A stretch of DNA of 64,000 nucleotides, from assembly GCA_946811185.2 (NCBI GenBank), contig OX328108.1:33416493-33480492 (forward strand), read 5' to 3'. The notes under the pieces are model-generated. The model was given only the letters and a program-made list of their open reading frames with translations. It did not search any database and had not been told where the DNA came from. This DNA is from Hippopus hippopus. Lineage: Eukaryota; Mollusca; Bivalvia; Cardiida; Cardiidae. This document shows positions 11,499-21,230 of the stretch, in pieces (the stretch's first letter is position 1; each line of letters begins with the position of its first letter). The position numbers and the translations under genes are program-made.

Positions 11499-12379
11499 AC
11501 TGTGGGTCCATCATATAGATTTTGTGTAACAACCACTGAATCGTGAGGAAGAATGGTCCTTTGACAGAAAATTGTCCGATGCAAAGTTTCGACTCAGGTC
11601 AGCCTGCGCGGCCCGCCCAGGCTGACATGAATCGATACTTTTTGCAGATCCATTAAGCCACTTTTTCACAAAGCATGGCTCATACATTGTGCACATTTTC
11701 TGCAGTTTTCTATTTGTTCAGGTCGAAAATTTTATTTAACGCATTAACTTTTTTCATGTTTTACATCTGACTGCATTCAAATATCTTGGAAAAAGGGGTT
11801 GCCATTTCTACTTTTGCTGTATGTGATGTATCCACTTTATTATTCACATTTTTATGAATGTTTCCGAGTTCTTCTGCTTCAAATTTGTAATAGACTGAAT
11901 CTCAGTAAACCCGCTTTTAAAGCATCCCGTAATTTACGACGCTAAAACGGGAAAAAAAGCCCTTGAAACATTGTGAGAAAAGTATAAAAATGGTGATAAA
12001 CTTACCAGCACATAATGAGCCGTAACAAGACTCGGAGATGATCCATGATGGGATGTGGAAGCACTGTTTTCACAATTTTTTCACGGTTCTTTCAACTTTT
12101 GTCAGGTTGTGTTGCGTTTCTTCGCATTTCTGCCGGCAAACTCAGCTACACAGCCGCTTATCTCCTGAATCACAACACTTTGTTGTGAAAAGAAAGATAT
12201 TCAGGGGACATCCGGTTGAACTTCAGGGGACCATAAAAACTGGCGGTACGAAGGCGAGAGTAACGGCTGAACTGGGACTTTTTCTGTTCCGGGGTCAAAT
12301 ATCGAAAATTGGAGAATGTCATGCAACCCTTTATTCATTTTTTTATAGATACGATTAAAGAGATAGATTGCTGAAAAAG
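11499..12379. other. Non-coding DNA with MITE right end
   Basis: Near 11590-11670 there is another small GC-rich hairpin (CAGCCTGCGCGG / CCAGGCTGACAT) and the end text CATTAAGCCACTTTTTCACAAAGCATG, probably the right end of the MITE interrupted at 11207. The rest shows nothing recognisable. Confidence 0.5.
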
Positions 12380-13392
12380 TTGTATAACAAGAGGGTCATT
12401 GGCCCTAAAGCGCTCACCTGAGTAAAGACATCTGCGGTTGATAAAGCTGAAGAGATCCTTTTTAATAATGTAAAACACATGAGTGCAAGAGACCAACATT
12501 TGACCCGACAAAGCCCAATTTCGAAGTTGTCTGAGATATCATCGAAACAAACATTCTGACCAAGTTTCATGAGTATCAGGCTGAAAATGTGGCCTCTACG
12601 TTGCACACATGGCTTTTCTAAGATTTGACCCAGCGACCTCCTTTTTGACCCGATGTGACCCAATTTCGAATTTTTCCAAGACATCATCAAACCAAACATT
12701 CTGGCCCAGTTTCAAGAGTATCAGGCTGAAAATGTGGCCTCTGGGGTGTACACAAAGTTTTTCTTAGATTTGGCCTAGTGACCTACCTTTTTGACCCAAC
12801 ATGACCCAATTCCATTCCTGTCCATGATATAATCAAGACAAACATTCTGATCGAGTTTCTTCAGATTCAGCTAAAAAAATGTGGCCTCCGGAGTGCACAT
12901 AAGGTTTTTTTTAATAAGATTTGACCCTGTGACCTACTCTTTGACCGTACATGACCCAATTTTGAACTTGTCTGAGATATCATCAAGACAATATCAGGCT
13001 GCAAATGTGGTCTCTGCAGTGCACACGTTTTTTCTTATATTTGGTCCAGAGACCCATTTTTTGAACCGATGTGACCCAATTTCGAAACTGTAAGGGATGT
13101 TATCAAGACAAAGATTCTGAAAGAGTTTGAAGAGTGTCAGACTGAAAATGTGGCCTCTAGAATGCACACAAGCTTTTTCCAAGATATAGCCCAGTGGCCT
13201 CCTTTTTGATTAGACATGACCCAATTTCAAACATGTCCAAGATTCTATCAAGACAAACATTTTGACCAAATTTCATGAGTATCTGACTGAAAGTTTGGCC
13301 TCTAGAGTGCACACAAAGTAAATGTTGATGACCGGACGACGGATACAGTATGATCACAAAAGCCCACCTTGAGCACTTTCTTCTCAGGTAAG
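12380..13392 (+). repeat. ~145-bp tandem array, family shared with 45.7-46.9 kb
   Basis: About six units share GAAAATGTGGCCTCT, ACATGACCCAATTTCGAA and TATCATCAAGACAAACATTCTG at roughly 145-bp spacing. It begins at GGCCCTAAAGCGCTCACCTGAG and ends at CTTGAGCACTTTCTTCTCAGGTAAGCT, so the array has inverted ends like a composite element. Open frames here are array translations. Confidence 0.85.
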
Positions 13393-13990
13393 CTAAAAAC
13401 AGAATGGAATGGACATGCAAATTGTATGAGGAACCAGAGCTGGCACGTTTTCTGATGGGTATGCGCTTGCCATCAATGGCAGCAACACAATCAGAAAAGT
13501 TCCACTTTTTAATGAAACCGTCAGAAAGTCGTTATCATTATGACACACTTCTTTGACAAGTGTAGAGAGGATATTCTCAAAAACATGCCAGGAGTACTGC
13601 ATGTCTGAGTACATCGTTTGAGAATCTAGGTGGCATAGAGTTGCAGTTAACTTGAGGTCTGGGCCCAAGGGCTTCCTGTACCAGTAGTATTTTTTCAAGA
13701 GCTGATGACAGACCCTCTCAAATATTTCATGATACATTTCAGTTTGCATGCAGTGGAATTTCCGAGAGGTTCTAGGATCCTCTCTTTTAAGCTGAACCAT
13801 GAGCTGATCATATATGCCGAATTGGCTCCTTCTCTCGAGATGCAGCCACGGTCTTCTCCATATTGGTCGTGATCTGGTTCCTCTTTTTTTCCACCTACCT
13901 CGGCCTCTGATAAACTGGTTTGTGTTAACTTGTTGCTGAAAGACTTCTTGATAAGCTATAGCAGCTACATACTGCAGGATTAGGCGTTGT
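13393..13990 (-). pseudogene. PIF/Harbinger transposase fragment
   Basis: On the minus strand an arginine-rich lead (RRPW, QFGIYDQLM) is followed by the Harbinger-type N-terminal region: LKREDP, a FHCMQTEMYHEIFERV helix, PLGPDLKLTATLCHL and an SDMQYSW block. A frameshift near 13500 moves reading to a frame containing WNFSDCVAAIDGKRI, the region around the first catalytic aspartate of PIF/Harbinger nucleases. The rest of the nuclease is absent. It abuts the Polinton insertion site. Confidence 0.75.
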
Positions 13991-14102
13991 GTATCTTCCG
14001 TTTTAGCGAAAGAATTATAAATTCTTTTGCAATGATCCTTTTCCTTTTATCTGTATGTCTACACAAAACTTTGAGATACTCAGAATTACGCTAGATATTT
14101 AG

Positions 14103-14108
14103 ATGCGT
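14103..14108. repeat. Polinton target-site duplication, left copy (ATGCGT)
   Basis: ATGCGT directly precedes the element's first base and is repeated directly after its last base at 33204-33209. Six base pairs is the duplication length of Polinton integrases. Confidence 0.9.
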
Positions 14109-14440
14109 AGTAGATAGTAAAATGGGTACCCTGGCTGAAATTGGACGCATTCCAAAATGAGCCAGAACGCCCACCACAACTAACCACACAATAATTTCTT
14201 AATCAGACACAATAATTTTCTTAATCAAACCCCCACACAAATTCCTTAACCACCTAACTAGTTAACCAGACAAACCGACTAACTAGTTAACCACGGATCC
14301 AAGGCTAACTTAAACTTTAAAAATTTTTAATTTTTATTTTTGAAACTTTTTTTAAAACTTAAAAATTTTTTTCAATTTTTTTTTTCGATCAATCGCATAT
14401 GTCAGTCCAAAAATTTTTTTGAAATTTTTCTATTTTTACA
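14109..14440 (+). repeat. Polinton left terminal inverted repeat
   Basis: It pairs with 32874-33203. About nine differences are visible over about 330 bp, several being homopolymer lengths. It contains the sub-repeats TAACTAGTTAACCA (twice) and ATAATTTTCTTAATCA-like text. The inner end is AT-homopolymer-rich and finishes in GAAATTTTTCTATTTTTACA, a motif also found before the RING gene. Confidence 0.93.
14421..14440 (+). promoter_or_regulatory. T-rich motif at the inner edge of the left TIR
   Basis: GAAATTTTTCTATTTTTACA lies 51 bp upstream of the ATG at 14492. Near-identical text lies at 16905-16923 before the RING gene and, inverted, at 32874-32893 before the minus-strand gene ending at 32324. 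It may be a promoter element; the final (A/T)AG also resembles a splice acceptor. Confidence 0.45.
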
Positions 14441-14491
14441 GGACAATTTTTGCAGTATATAGCGATAGAACCTATATACGACATTATAACT

Positions 14492-15094
14492 ATGGAAAGC
14501 ATACGAAGAATGAACGCCTATTTAGGCGAGATAGACAACACCCTAGACGTCATATCTACAGACGTATCCCCAGGCTTCTCCCCACCCTTCTCTATACCAA
14601 CCAATACATCTAGCATACAACTACTCCGCAGCAGAGTACAAAACCATCCAACAGCGCAACAAGTAGCCCAATACTTCCAAAAATCCACCACTCCTAACCA
14701 CCAACACCAAAAACCCCAACCGAAACAACAAAATTTTCAACACACCACTCCTAACCACCAACCGAAACAACAAAATTTTCAACACACCACTCCTAACCAC
14801 CAACACCAAAAACCCCAACCAACGCAACGAAATTTTTCAACCCACCACTACTATCCACCCACAACACAACCACAACAGTACTACTATCCACCTACTCCAC
14901 AACCACAACAGTACTACTATCCACCTACTCCACAACGCCAACAATACTACTATCCACCTACTCCACAACCACAACGGTACTACTATCCACCTACTACCCC
15001 ATACATACATTACAGAGCGCACCATCTACTAGAAATACAACGCCCCCATGGCAGACAAACAACCGAAATATATATCCAACAATACCGCATATAA
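14492..15094 (+). CDS. P/Q/Y-rich repeat protein, function unknown
   Basis: About 200 residues from the first ATG (MESIRRMNAYLGEID). Residues about 1-70 are non-repetitive and partly helical. Then come near-identical blocks of NHQPKQQNFQHTTP type, and four or five copies of a YYYPPTPQPQQ-type unit up to residue about 175. A short charged tail follows. No signal peptide or membrane segment is seen. Such P/Q/Y repeats can form disordered, sticky or glycosylated surfaces, but no family is recognised. It is the first gene inside the left TIR and converges with the RNR gene. A possible TTG start upstream lies beyond the TIR edge and is not favoured in a eukaryote. Confidence 0.65.
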   Translation: MESIRRMNAYLGEIDNTLDVISTDVSPGFSPPFSIPTNTSSIQLLRSRVQNHPTAQQVAQYFQKSTTPNHQHQKPQPKQQNFQHTTPNHQPKQQNFQHTTPNHQHQKPQPTQRNFSTHHYYPPTTQPQQYYYPPTPQPQQYYYPPTPQRQQYYYPPTPQPQRYYYPPTTPYIHYRAHHLLEIQRPHGRQTTEIYIQQYRI

Positions 15095-15127
15095 ATTTCT
15101 AATACTATCCAATAGTATTACAAATTT
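15093..15127. terminator. Hairpin between convergent genes
   Basis: TAATACTAT and ATAGTATTA pair around a 3-base loop, extended past one unpaired base by AAATTT/AAATTT. It begins within the stop region of the P/Q/Y gene and lies 26 bp from the RNR stop, so it could end transcripts from both sides. Confidence 0.55.
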
Positions 15128-15152
15128 AAAATTTTCGAAAAATCAAAAAATT

Positions 15153-16857
15153 CTAAACCACACATTTAGAGCATGAAGATATATCTTCCGCCTTGTCTAC
15201 TGCTTCTCCTCTATAGTAGTACAATCCTTTACAACCCATTTCCCAAGCTTTGAAGTGTACATCATGGACATACTTCTTTGATGCTCCAGCAGGGATGAAA
15301 ACATTTAGAGATTGACCTTGGCAGATATATCTTTGTCTATCCGCAGCATACTCTATAATTTTAAATTGACCGATCTCTTTTGCGGTTTTGAAAACCTCTT
15401 TAATATGATTAGGAACAGGTAGATGAGCAACCGATCCTTTAGATAGTATAATAGAATCCCAAATTTCTTTAGTATCCAATCCCAATTGGGCAAGCTCCTT
15501 TTTCAAATATTTATTTTTCCACAAAAATGAACCAGCTCTCGTCTTTAAAACGTAAGCTTTAGCAACTTGAGGTTCTATAGAAGCACCACAATCCACAATG
15601 AGAGAACTATTAGATGTAGGAGCAACCGCAAGTAAATGAGAATTCCTTCTTCCAGTACCTACCATAGATGGGCATTCCCCTCTTTCTCTTGCCAATTGCA
15701 TAGTTTCCATTAACGCATACTTTTTTAGCTTTTGAAATATTTCAATATTTAGGGCTCGAGCTTCATCAGATTTGAAAGCGATACCCTCTTTTTGAAATAA
15801 AGACCCCAAACCCATTACCCCTAATCCTAGAGGACGATCTCTAAAAGCACCCTTTTTAGCTTTAGCAACACTATCCGGTGCGTTTTGGATAAAAGTCTCC
15901 AACACATTGTCCAAAAATCGAATAATATCCCGGATAAATCGTTCATCCCAATCTCTATAGAACTCCAGATTTACAGAAGATATACAACAAACAGCATCTG
16001 TAGCAGCATCTGTAGGTAAATGAATCTCATTACAAAGGTTACTACTATGCACCACCAGCCCTTGGTCTTTCATTGCCTGGGGCAAATCTTGATTGATAGT
16101 ATCTATAAAGTTTAGATACGGAGTACCTACTCTACTTCTAGACTCTAGGATAGTTTCCCAAATCCTTCTAGCATTGGTAGGAGTCCTAGTTTTAGTTTTA
16201 GGATCTATCAAATCATAATTTCTACCATCTCGAACAGCCTCCATAAACTCGTTGGTAATATTTACACCATTAAAAAGATTTAAATTTTTTCGATTGATAT
16301 CTCCACCGGTAGGAATCCGCATAGATATAAACTCTAATATCTCTGGATGGGTTACATCTAGGTAAGCGGCATAGCTACCCTTTCTAGTTTTACACTGCTT
16401 GTAAGAATTGATAGCAGCATTTACCGGGGTCATAAAAGCTATAGCCCCAGGTGATTTACTATCCATAGTTCTAATAGAACTCCAATCTGCACCAACACCA
16501 CCTCCCACCACAGTAAACCAACACATATCCTTGAGATGATCTATAATACCTTCTATCTTGTCCGGCACATAGGATAAAAAACATGAAATAGGTTGACTCT
16601 TTTGACCACTACCACTATCTATAGGAGCATTAGAAAGGATAGGAGAAGAAAACAAATTTACGAGTAGATGCATAATTACATATCCTTTGAGCAAAAAATA
16701 AATCTCCACCACAATACGCAAGACTAGCTCTAGCAAACGCGTGTTGTGGGGTCTCCCCATCTAACAAATAGTACTTGTTAAGTAAATCTAATCCATTTTC
16801 TGAAATAGCACTAGTATTGTAATGGTTTAACGTAATACCTCTATATTCTTCCAACAT
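15153..16857 (-). pseudogene. Class I ribonucleotide reductase large subunit (NrdA/R1-like), one frameshift
   Basis: It would reduce ribonucleoside diphosphates to deoxy forms for DNA synthesis. The ATG is at 16857 (MLEEYRG). Reading shifts frame by one base near 16648-16652, in a T/A-rich run. The two halves together span about 567 codons, much shorter than cellular R1 (about 760-800), and I see no N-terminal ATP-cone. The key residues are present: the SC of QPISCFL and the CC of AVCCISS (redox pair positions), the thiyl-radical loop SSNLCNE (N, C and E), the GLYYY tyrosines and a C-terminal CSKC. No small subunit is seen in the element, so a partner R2 would have to come from elsewhere. The short form resembles phage or bacterial-type enzymes rather than the host's. 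It has no introns and diverges from the RING gene. Confidence 0.88.
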
Positions 16858-16925
16858 CTTTAGTTTTATCTAGAAAAGAAAAATTTTAGATTAAAATTTT
16901 TTTTGAATTTTTCTATTTTTATAGG
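16858..16925. promoter_or_regulatory. 68-bp divergent promoter region, RNR / RING
   Basis: The two start codons face apart with only 68 bp between. The plus-strand side contains GAATTTTTCTATTTTTATA ending 2 bp before the RING ATG. The minus side reads AAATTTTTCTTTTCTAGATAAA before the RNR ATG, a looser version of the same T-rich motif. Confidence 0.5.
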
Positions 16926-17765
16926 ATGAGAAATATCAATACAATGGCTAACCATATAACAGCTATCGGGTCTATTTTAGAACCCCTGTTACAGAATAAA
17001 TTTAGGTATACTCCCTACCAACTAACCCATGCAACACAATGGAATGGTAGGACTATTTATGATTTTGATGAGATAAACAAAGGCCACACATATTTAGAAA
17101 TTCTTCAAGATCTAAAACCTATACTATACTACTATATATCCAAGATGATGAGAGAACAAGAAAACAATGTAGTAGGTATGATATGGTTTGAATCCTCCCA
17201 AGGATTTGAAATCATAACCACCCAATATATGTATGGATATTCCAAAAACTATGATATGTTTCTAGCTTTAGAAAGAGCACTAAACTACAAAGAAGACGAT
17301 ATTACAGAACTTGTAACAATGTATAATTGTTGGTCTATATTTATAACCATAGCAACATTAGGACAACATAAAAAATGTAAATGCTACCGCTGTGATATGT
17401 GCAAAGAATCCACTTTTGAACCAATGGGTCAAGCTATCATTATAGGAGATGCTCCTAAACATAGACTAACCAGACAAGAGCACAATACTATGCTCACAGA
17501 AAAAATCTTAGAAAGAATATCAGACTATATGCAAACCATCAACGAACACAAAGTATTTCCACTAGAATCTTGCGTAATCTGTCTATCCGAAAAACCTACT
17601 ATACTATTTGGCACTTGTGGTCACACAGCAACTTGTACCCAATGTTTGGAAAGAATGGAAGACGAAACATCCTGCCCAGTTTGTAAAAAATCCACCTACA
17701 TCGTTCGAGACCTATCTCCCATAGTTTCAACTATAGAGGACAAAGCGTTGGATTTATCTCTATAG
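16926..17765 (+). CDS. C-terminal RING-finger protein, probable E3 ubiquitin ligase
   Basis: 279 residues, intact. The last 65 residues hold a C3HC4 RING: CVIC, a GTCGHTATC core, CTQC and CPVC, giving eight metal ligands in the right order. The N-terminal 150 residues are helical and aromatic-rich with no recognised domain. A second cysteine cluster, HKKCKCYRCDMCKE, lies around residues 150-165 and may bind another zinc. The layout (unknown N-terminus plus C-terminal RING) resembles RING proteins of large insect DNA viruses, where they modify host ubiquitination or apoptosis; that role here is inference. It is one of few long genes in the element without a break. Confidence 0.8.
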   Translation: MRNINTMANHITAIGSILEPLLQNKFRYTPYQLTHATQWNGRTIYDFDEINKGHTYLEILQDLKPILYYYISKMMREQENNVVGMIWFESSQGFEIITTQYMYGYSKNYDMFLALERALNYKEDDITELVTMYNCWSIFITIATLGQHKKCKCYRCDMCKESTFEPMGQAIIIGDAPKHRLTRQEHNTMLTEKILERISDYMQTINEHKVFPLESCVICLSEKPTILFGTCGHTATCTQCLERMEDETSCPVCKKSTYIVRDLSPIVSTIEDKALDLSL

Positions 17766-17818
17766 ATCCTAATATATTATTTCGTGATGGTTGTAAAACA
17801 AAAAACATAATCAAACGT

Positions 17819-17850
17819 AAAATATAACTTCCAAAGAGAAGTTATATTTT
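17819..17850. terminator. Perfect 13-bp hairpin between convergent genes
   Basis: AAAATATAACTTC and GAAGTTATATTTT pair exactly around the loop CAAAGA. It lies after the RING stop and abuts the minus-strand fibre remnant stop at 17850. The core ATATAACTT/AAGTTATAT is repeated in the hairpin at 32302-32331. Confidence 0.65.
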
Positions 17851-18100
17851 TACAAGTCTAATTCTATCAAAATAGATATATAAGCGTGTGTTACATTACG
17901 GTTGTCTGATCTTGAGATAAAGTTTACGATGTCGCATTGTTTTACCTCCAACGCCCTCGGAAAAATCGTACAGCTACAAATTTCGTTCGCTTTTTTAACA
18001 AGGAAACCATTGTGTGGAATTGATAATTTGAAAGAAAAAGACAAATATTATTCAAATATTGGCTTGAAAGTCAACCTACTAAGCAAATGAATACCTTTTT
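17850..18100 (-). pseudogene. Fibre head (knob) remnant, second copy
   Basis: Minus-strand reading gives a segment beginning near HLLSRLTFKP, with one in-frame stop around 18037, then the stretches FKLSIPHNGFLVKK, KQCDIVNFISRSDNRN and the terminal SILIELDL. These match the C-terminal half of the head domain in the adjacent fibre gene (18604-19882), whose own copy ends early. The ILIELDL ending is typical of fibre-like proteins in animal Polintons. No shaft repeats remain upstream, so it is either a second fibre gene or a duplicated head that has lost its shaft. Confidence 0.55.
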
Positions 18101-18603
18101 TTGGTTGAAGGGAGAGTACTCATGACAAAGTTAGGATTATTTGTGTATTGGTGGTCTCCCTTTGATCATTCAGTAGGAGTCATGAGTAATGTCCCTTGAC
18201 AGTAGGATGCATGATGGATAGAGAGAGAAAAACCATGTGAATATATCGAATAAAATTAAGTTTGTACCTGAAAACTATGATTTTGAAATATCTTTGGCCA
18301 TCAATATTTAATTCCCAACATTACAATCAATTATTTCGATCTATAAATATTCATGCCCAATCAAATGGAGTAGCGCGCAATCATTGGATGAACAAGACAT
18401 GGGACGAATTGGTTTTGGAACGAAAAATCCCAGGACCAAGTGATCGGTTGCGCCAATAGAAGGCTATGAGCGAGTGAAGCTATTTTCAATCAAAAATTAG
18501 TATTTCCACGATCGATGGCCTCACCTAGTGTATTTTAACATGCCATTTCCAATTACATATCTGAATGCTACCGAAAAACTCATTTGCCATAGAAAAATTG
18601 AGT
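18101..18603. other. Accessory-block gap, no convincing gene
   Basis: About 500 bp between the two fibre pieces. An open frame at about 18277-18459 on the plus strand ends in a charged, non-repetitive peptide (NHWMNKTWDELVLERK) that I do not recognise; it could be a fragment of a small gene or chance. The rest may be decayed fibre sequence. Confidence 0.4.
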
Positions 18604-19882
18604 TTAATTGGGTTTATTTCCTTCGGCTTTGGACAAAATACGATACATGGTCTTCAAAATTCAATATTGAACTCATAGTGGTATTGTCTTCGACAAATAC
18701 CACAATAATAGAGTAATCAACCTGCTCCAATCCGTTTACCTCTATATGAACTTTTACCTCTTCTTCTGGTACATTAGGATTATCTTTAACAATTGTTAAA
18801 CTTCCTCTTATAATTCTACCCGATGCACTCAAGCAGTAACCCCCTAAAGCATGCTTTTTGCCTGAATTACCATTACCGAATGAGAACTGATAATTACCAT
18901 TTCCAATTGGTCCATTTTCTTCAGCCCACACAGTTATAAATAGGTTTAGGACCTATGAGAGAAGGAAGGGATACTTTTCTATCCACGTAGGATTTTGTTG
19001 CTAAATCTCTCTCTTCTACTGGAGCTGCAGCGTTTTTTATAGAAAAACCTTGAAGATCTATGTCAGCCACCACCGTGAAACTTCCATTTGGATTTTTTAC
19101 GATAGCTCCACCATTATCAACATAATTTTTATTGGCAGCAGCATCGCGTGATGTAGGATTAGGTAATCCAATAATCGGGTTATCATTCATATCTATTCCA
19201 CCAGCAATTGAATAGGATCCATCTTGTTTTTTCGTTAAAGCTTTTTCACCTGCAGTAGCTACCTCAACAACGGTATCTACATAAAACTTATTTACAGCTT
19301 GATCATTTTCCAAAGGACTTCCAACATTGTTAATTCTTCGTCCTCCCATAGAAACGTTAGAAACTGCCATATACCTACCAGCTGTATAAACAAAAGCTTT
19401 ATTTGCGCTGTCTACATATCTTTTAGTTGCTGCATCTTGGGCATCTGCGGGATCCAAAAGATTAGTTAAACTATATCCTTTCATATCTATATATTTGCAA
19501 CAGCGGAAAAGGTGCCATCTCGATTCTCTACTATAGCTTTACCACTCCTATCCACATATTTTTTAGTAGCAGCTTCATTCGGTTCTTTAGGCTCCTTAAA
19601 ATTTCTTATTTCATTGAAACCCATATTTAAAAATCCAAGGGCCTGGTATCCACCATTTTCTTTTAATAACCCACCAGAATTTCCATCAACGTAATGTTTT
19701 GTAGCAACATCTTGAGGATTTACAGGATTACTAACCCTCGTTAATGTATTACCATTCATGTCTATAGAACCAGAAACAACAGTTGTTCCATCTTTACGTA
19801 AGAAATTATTTATGTAAGCGAGTGACACACCATCACCGCTTGTTTTATCATCTTTCATTCGTCCGAATTTATCAACAGGCAT
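18604..19882 (-). pseudogene. Phage-tail-fibre-like attachment fibre, several frameshifts
   Basis: Probable receptor-binding fibre. The ATG at 19882 starts MPVDKFGRM. Six shaft repeats of about 35-40 residues follow, each with a glycine/asparagine turn (MNGNTL, MNDNPI) and an ATKxYVD-type motif (ATKHYVD, ATKKYVD, ATKRYVD, VNKFYVD, ANKNYVD, ATKSYVD). The C-terminal head begins at WAEENGP and contains SFGNGN and SGRIIRGSLT. Frame changes lie near 19488, 18935 and 18645, and the head ends early after GNKPN. Shaft repeats like these occur in phage tail fibres and trimerise there; adenovirus-like fibre function in a Polinton is inference. It starts 8 bp after the protease stop, so the two are probably transcribed together. 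Confidence 0.7.
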
Positions 19883-19890
19883 TTTTATTA

Positions 19891-20312
19891 TTAAAAAAGT
19901 TTATTTATCACTGTCTGAAACTTTTTACCTAAGCTTAACTCCTTTAGAATGTACAAACATAAATGCCCACAAAATACTTGTCCAGCTTGTTGTAATTGAT
20001 CGGTATTGTATGTACTGTATTGGACTTTTTAGGTACTCTCGAATTTCAATAGGTGGTTGTATTCCATAACTATCAAAATAAATTTTAGTTTTACCGTTTT
20101 TATACCAAGCAACCCAATGCGTACCAGGTCCACCACTTTTATCAAAGTTTACTATACCACATTCTTTTTTATTTGGTTTTCTCGGTAACGTATCTAGTAA
20201 AAAAAACTCCCCTAAAAGAAGGAATCTTTAATCTTTTTGCAGCATCTTCTAACTCGAAATTTCTCAACGGTTTATCTGTTAAAATTACGTTTTCAATCGA
20301 AATATCTAACAT
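19891..20312 (-). pseudogene. Adenain-type cysteine protease, two frameshifts
   Basis: The ATG at 20312 lies 9 bp beyond the integrase stop. Conserved blocks of the adenain/Ulp1-like protease of Polintons are visible in order: GTHWVAWY (catalytic His), YFDSYG (acidic residue) and, in a shifted frame, a glutamine-rich stretch followed by FCGHLCLYIL with the nucleophile Cys. Frame changes fall in the A run at 20199-20206 and near 20000. About 140 codons, short but typical of the Polinton form. Known homologues process capsid precursors during virion maturation. There is no simple open frame across it, so it is easily missed. Confidence 0.8.
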
Positions 20313-20321
20313 TTTTTATAG

Positions 20322-21230
20322 TTAAATATTTCTAATGTCTTTATTATCAACCCATGAATTAAATTCGTCAGAATAACCTTTCCACTTTACAAGAGACCTC
20401 TTTTTTCCTTTTTTAATAACCTTTTCTATCCTATACAGCTCTTGACTGGTTTTCTGCAGTTCAGGTTCATAAAAGGTACCTTGTATTTCTCCTCCATTAA
20501 GATCTTTAATTTTATATGTTACAGGTGATGTATGTTTTATTTCAGAAACTGTAAAAACCTCCTCAGTCCATCTTGTTGTATAACCTTTCTCAAAAGTCTT
20601 TTTCTTTTTAGTTATCCTTACTCTGTCTCCAACGGAAAACTTAGGTTTTATATCTTTTATTTCAAGATGATCAGGGTAAAGATTTCTCCAAACTTTGGTT
20701 TCAATTTCTTTTTTACTAGCATTTACTGGAGTCATCTTAATAGATGAATGTCTCGTGTTATTATATTCTTTAACGAGATCTGGTAACACATTCACGTAAA
20801 CATTTGTGGAATGAGCAGAAAAATACTCCCACATTTTTTCTTTCATTGTTCTAATCCATCTCTCAACAACACTAGATTTTTCCTCATTTTCAGTGGAATA
20901 CAATTCAACCAAATCTTTTACATCTTTGTTATAAAACTCTTTACCCTTATCCACCCACATTTTTTCAGGTTTCCTCTCCTTAAAAATACTTTTTAGTGCT
21001 ATAGCAACAGATTTTCCAATTTTATCTTTTAATGGTATCAACCATCCATATTTTGAAAAGATGTCAATGGTAGCGAGAAGGTATTTTACACCACGATTAA
21101 ACTTAGAAAATGCTTGCATATCTACTAAATCCACAGCCCATATTTTATCTATACCGTTTACTCTAACTCTCCTTTTCTTAAATTTTCTTTTTTTACAGGT
21201 TTATGTAATTCTTCCGCTAAATTTATCATA
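20322..21230 (-). pseudogene. Retroviral-type (rve) integrase with C-terminal chromodomain
   Basis: It would insert the element with a 6-bp duplication. From an HKP-containing lead near 21210 the protein reaches a basic KKRRVRV block and WAVDLVDM (first Asp); WVDKGKEFYN (second Asp) and SSVVERW (Glu) follow. Spacing between second Asp and Glu is 28 residues rather than the usual 35, which suggests a small in-frame deletion. An SH3-like segment (FSVGDRVRITKKKKTFEKGY) and a chromodomain (YRIEKVIKKG ... LVKWKGY ... SWVD) close it. A frame change near 21190-21200 breaks the N-terminus. The usual N-terminal zinc motif is not seen; the upstream part instead merges with the PLA2-like gene. Confidence 0.85.

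Noticed and set aside
14621..15025. Tryptophan/valine-rich minus-strand open frames
   Set aside because: They are antisense to the P/Q/Y repeats and arise from their codon bias.
16640..16660. Programmed frameshift in the RNR gene
   Set aside because: No slippery heptamer with a following pseudoknot is evident, and many other genes in the element carry plain breaks.
18277..18459. Possible small gene in the accessory gap
   Set aside because: Short, no family recognised, and it lies opposite probable fibre debris; left as a note only.
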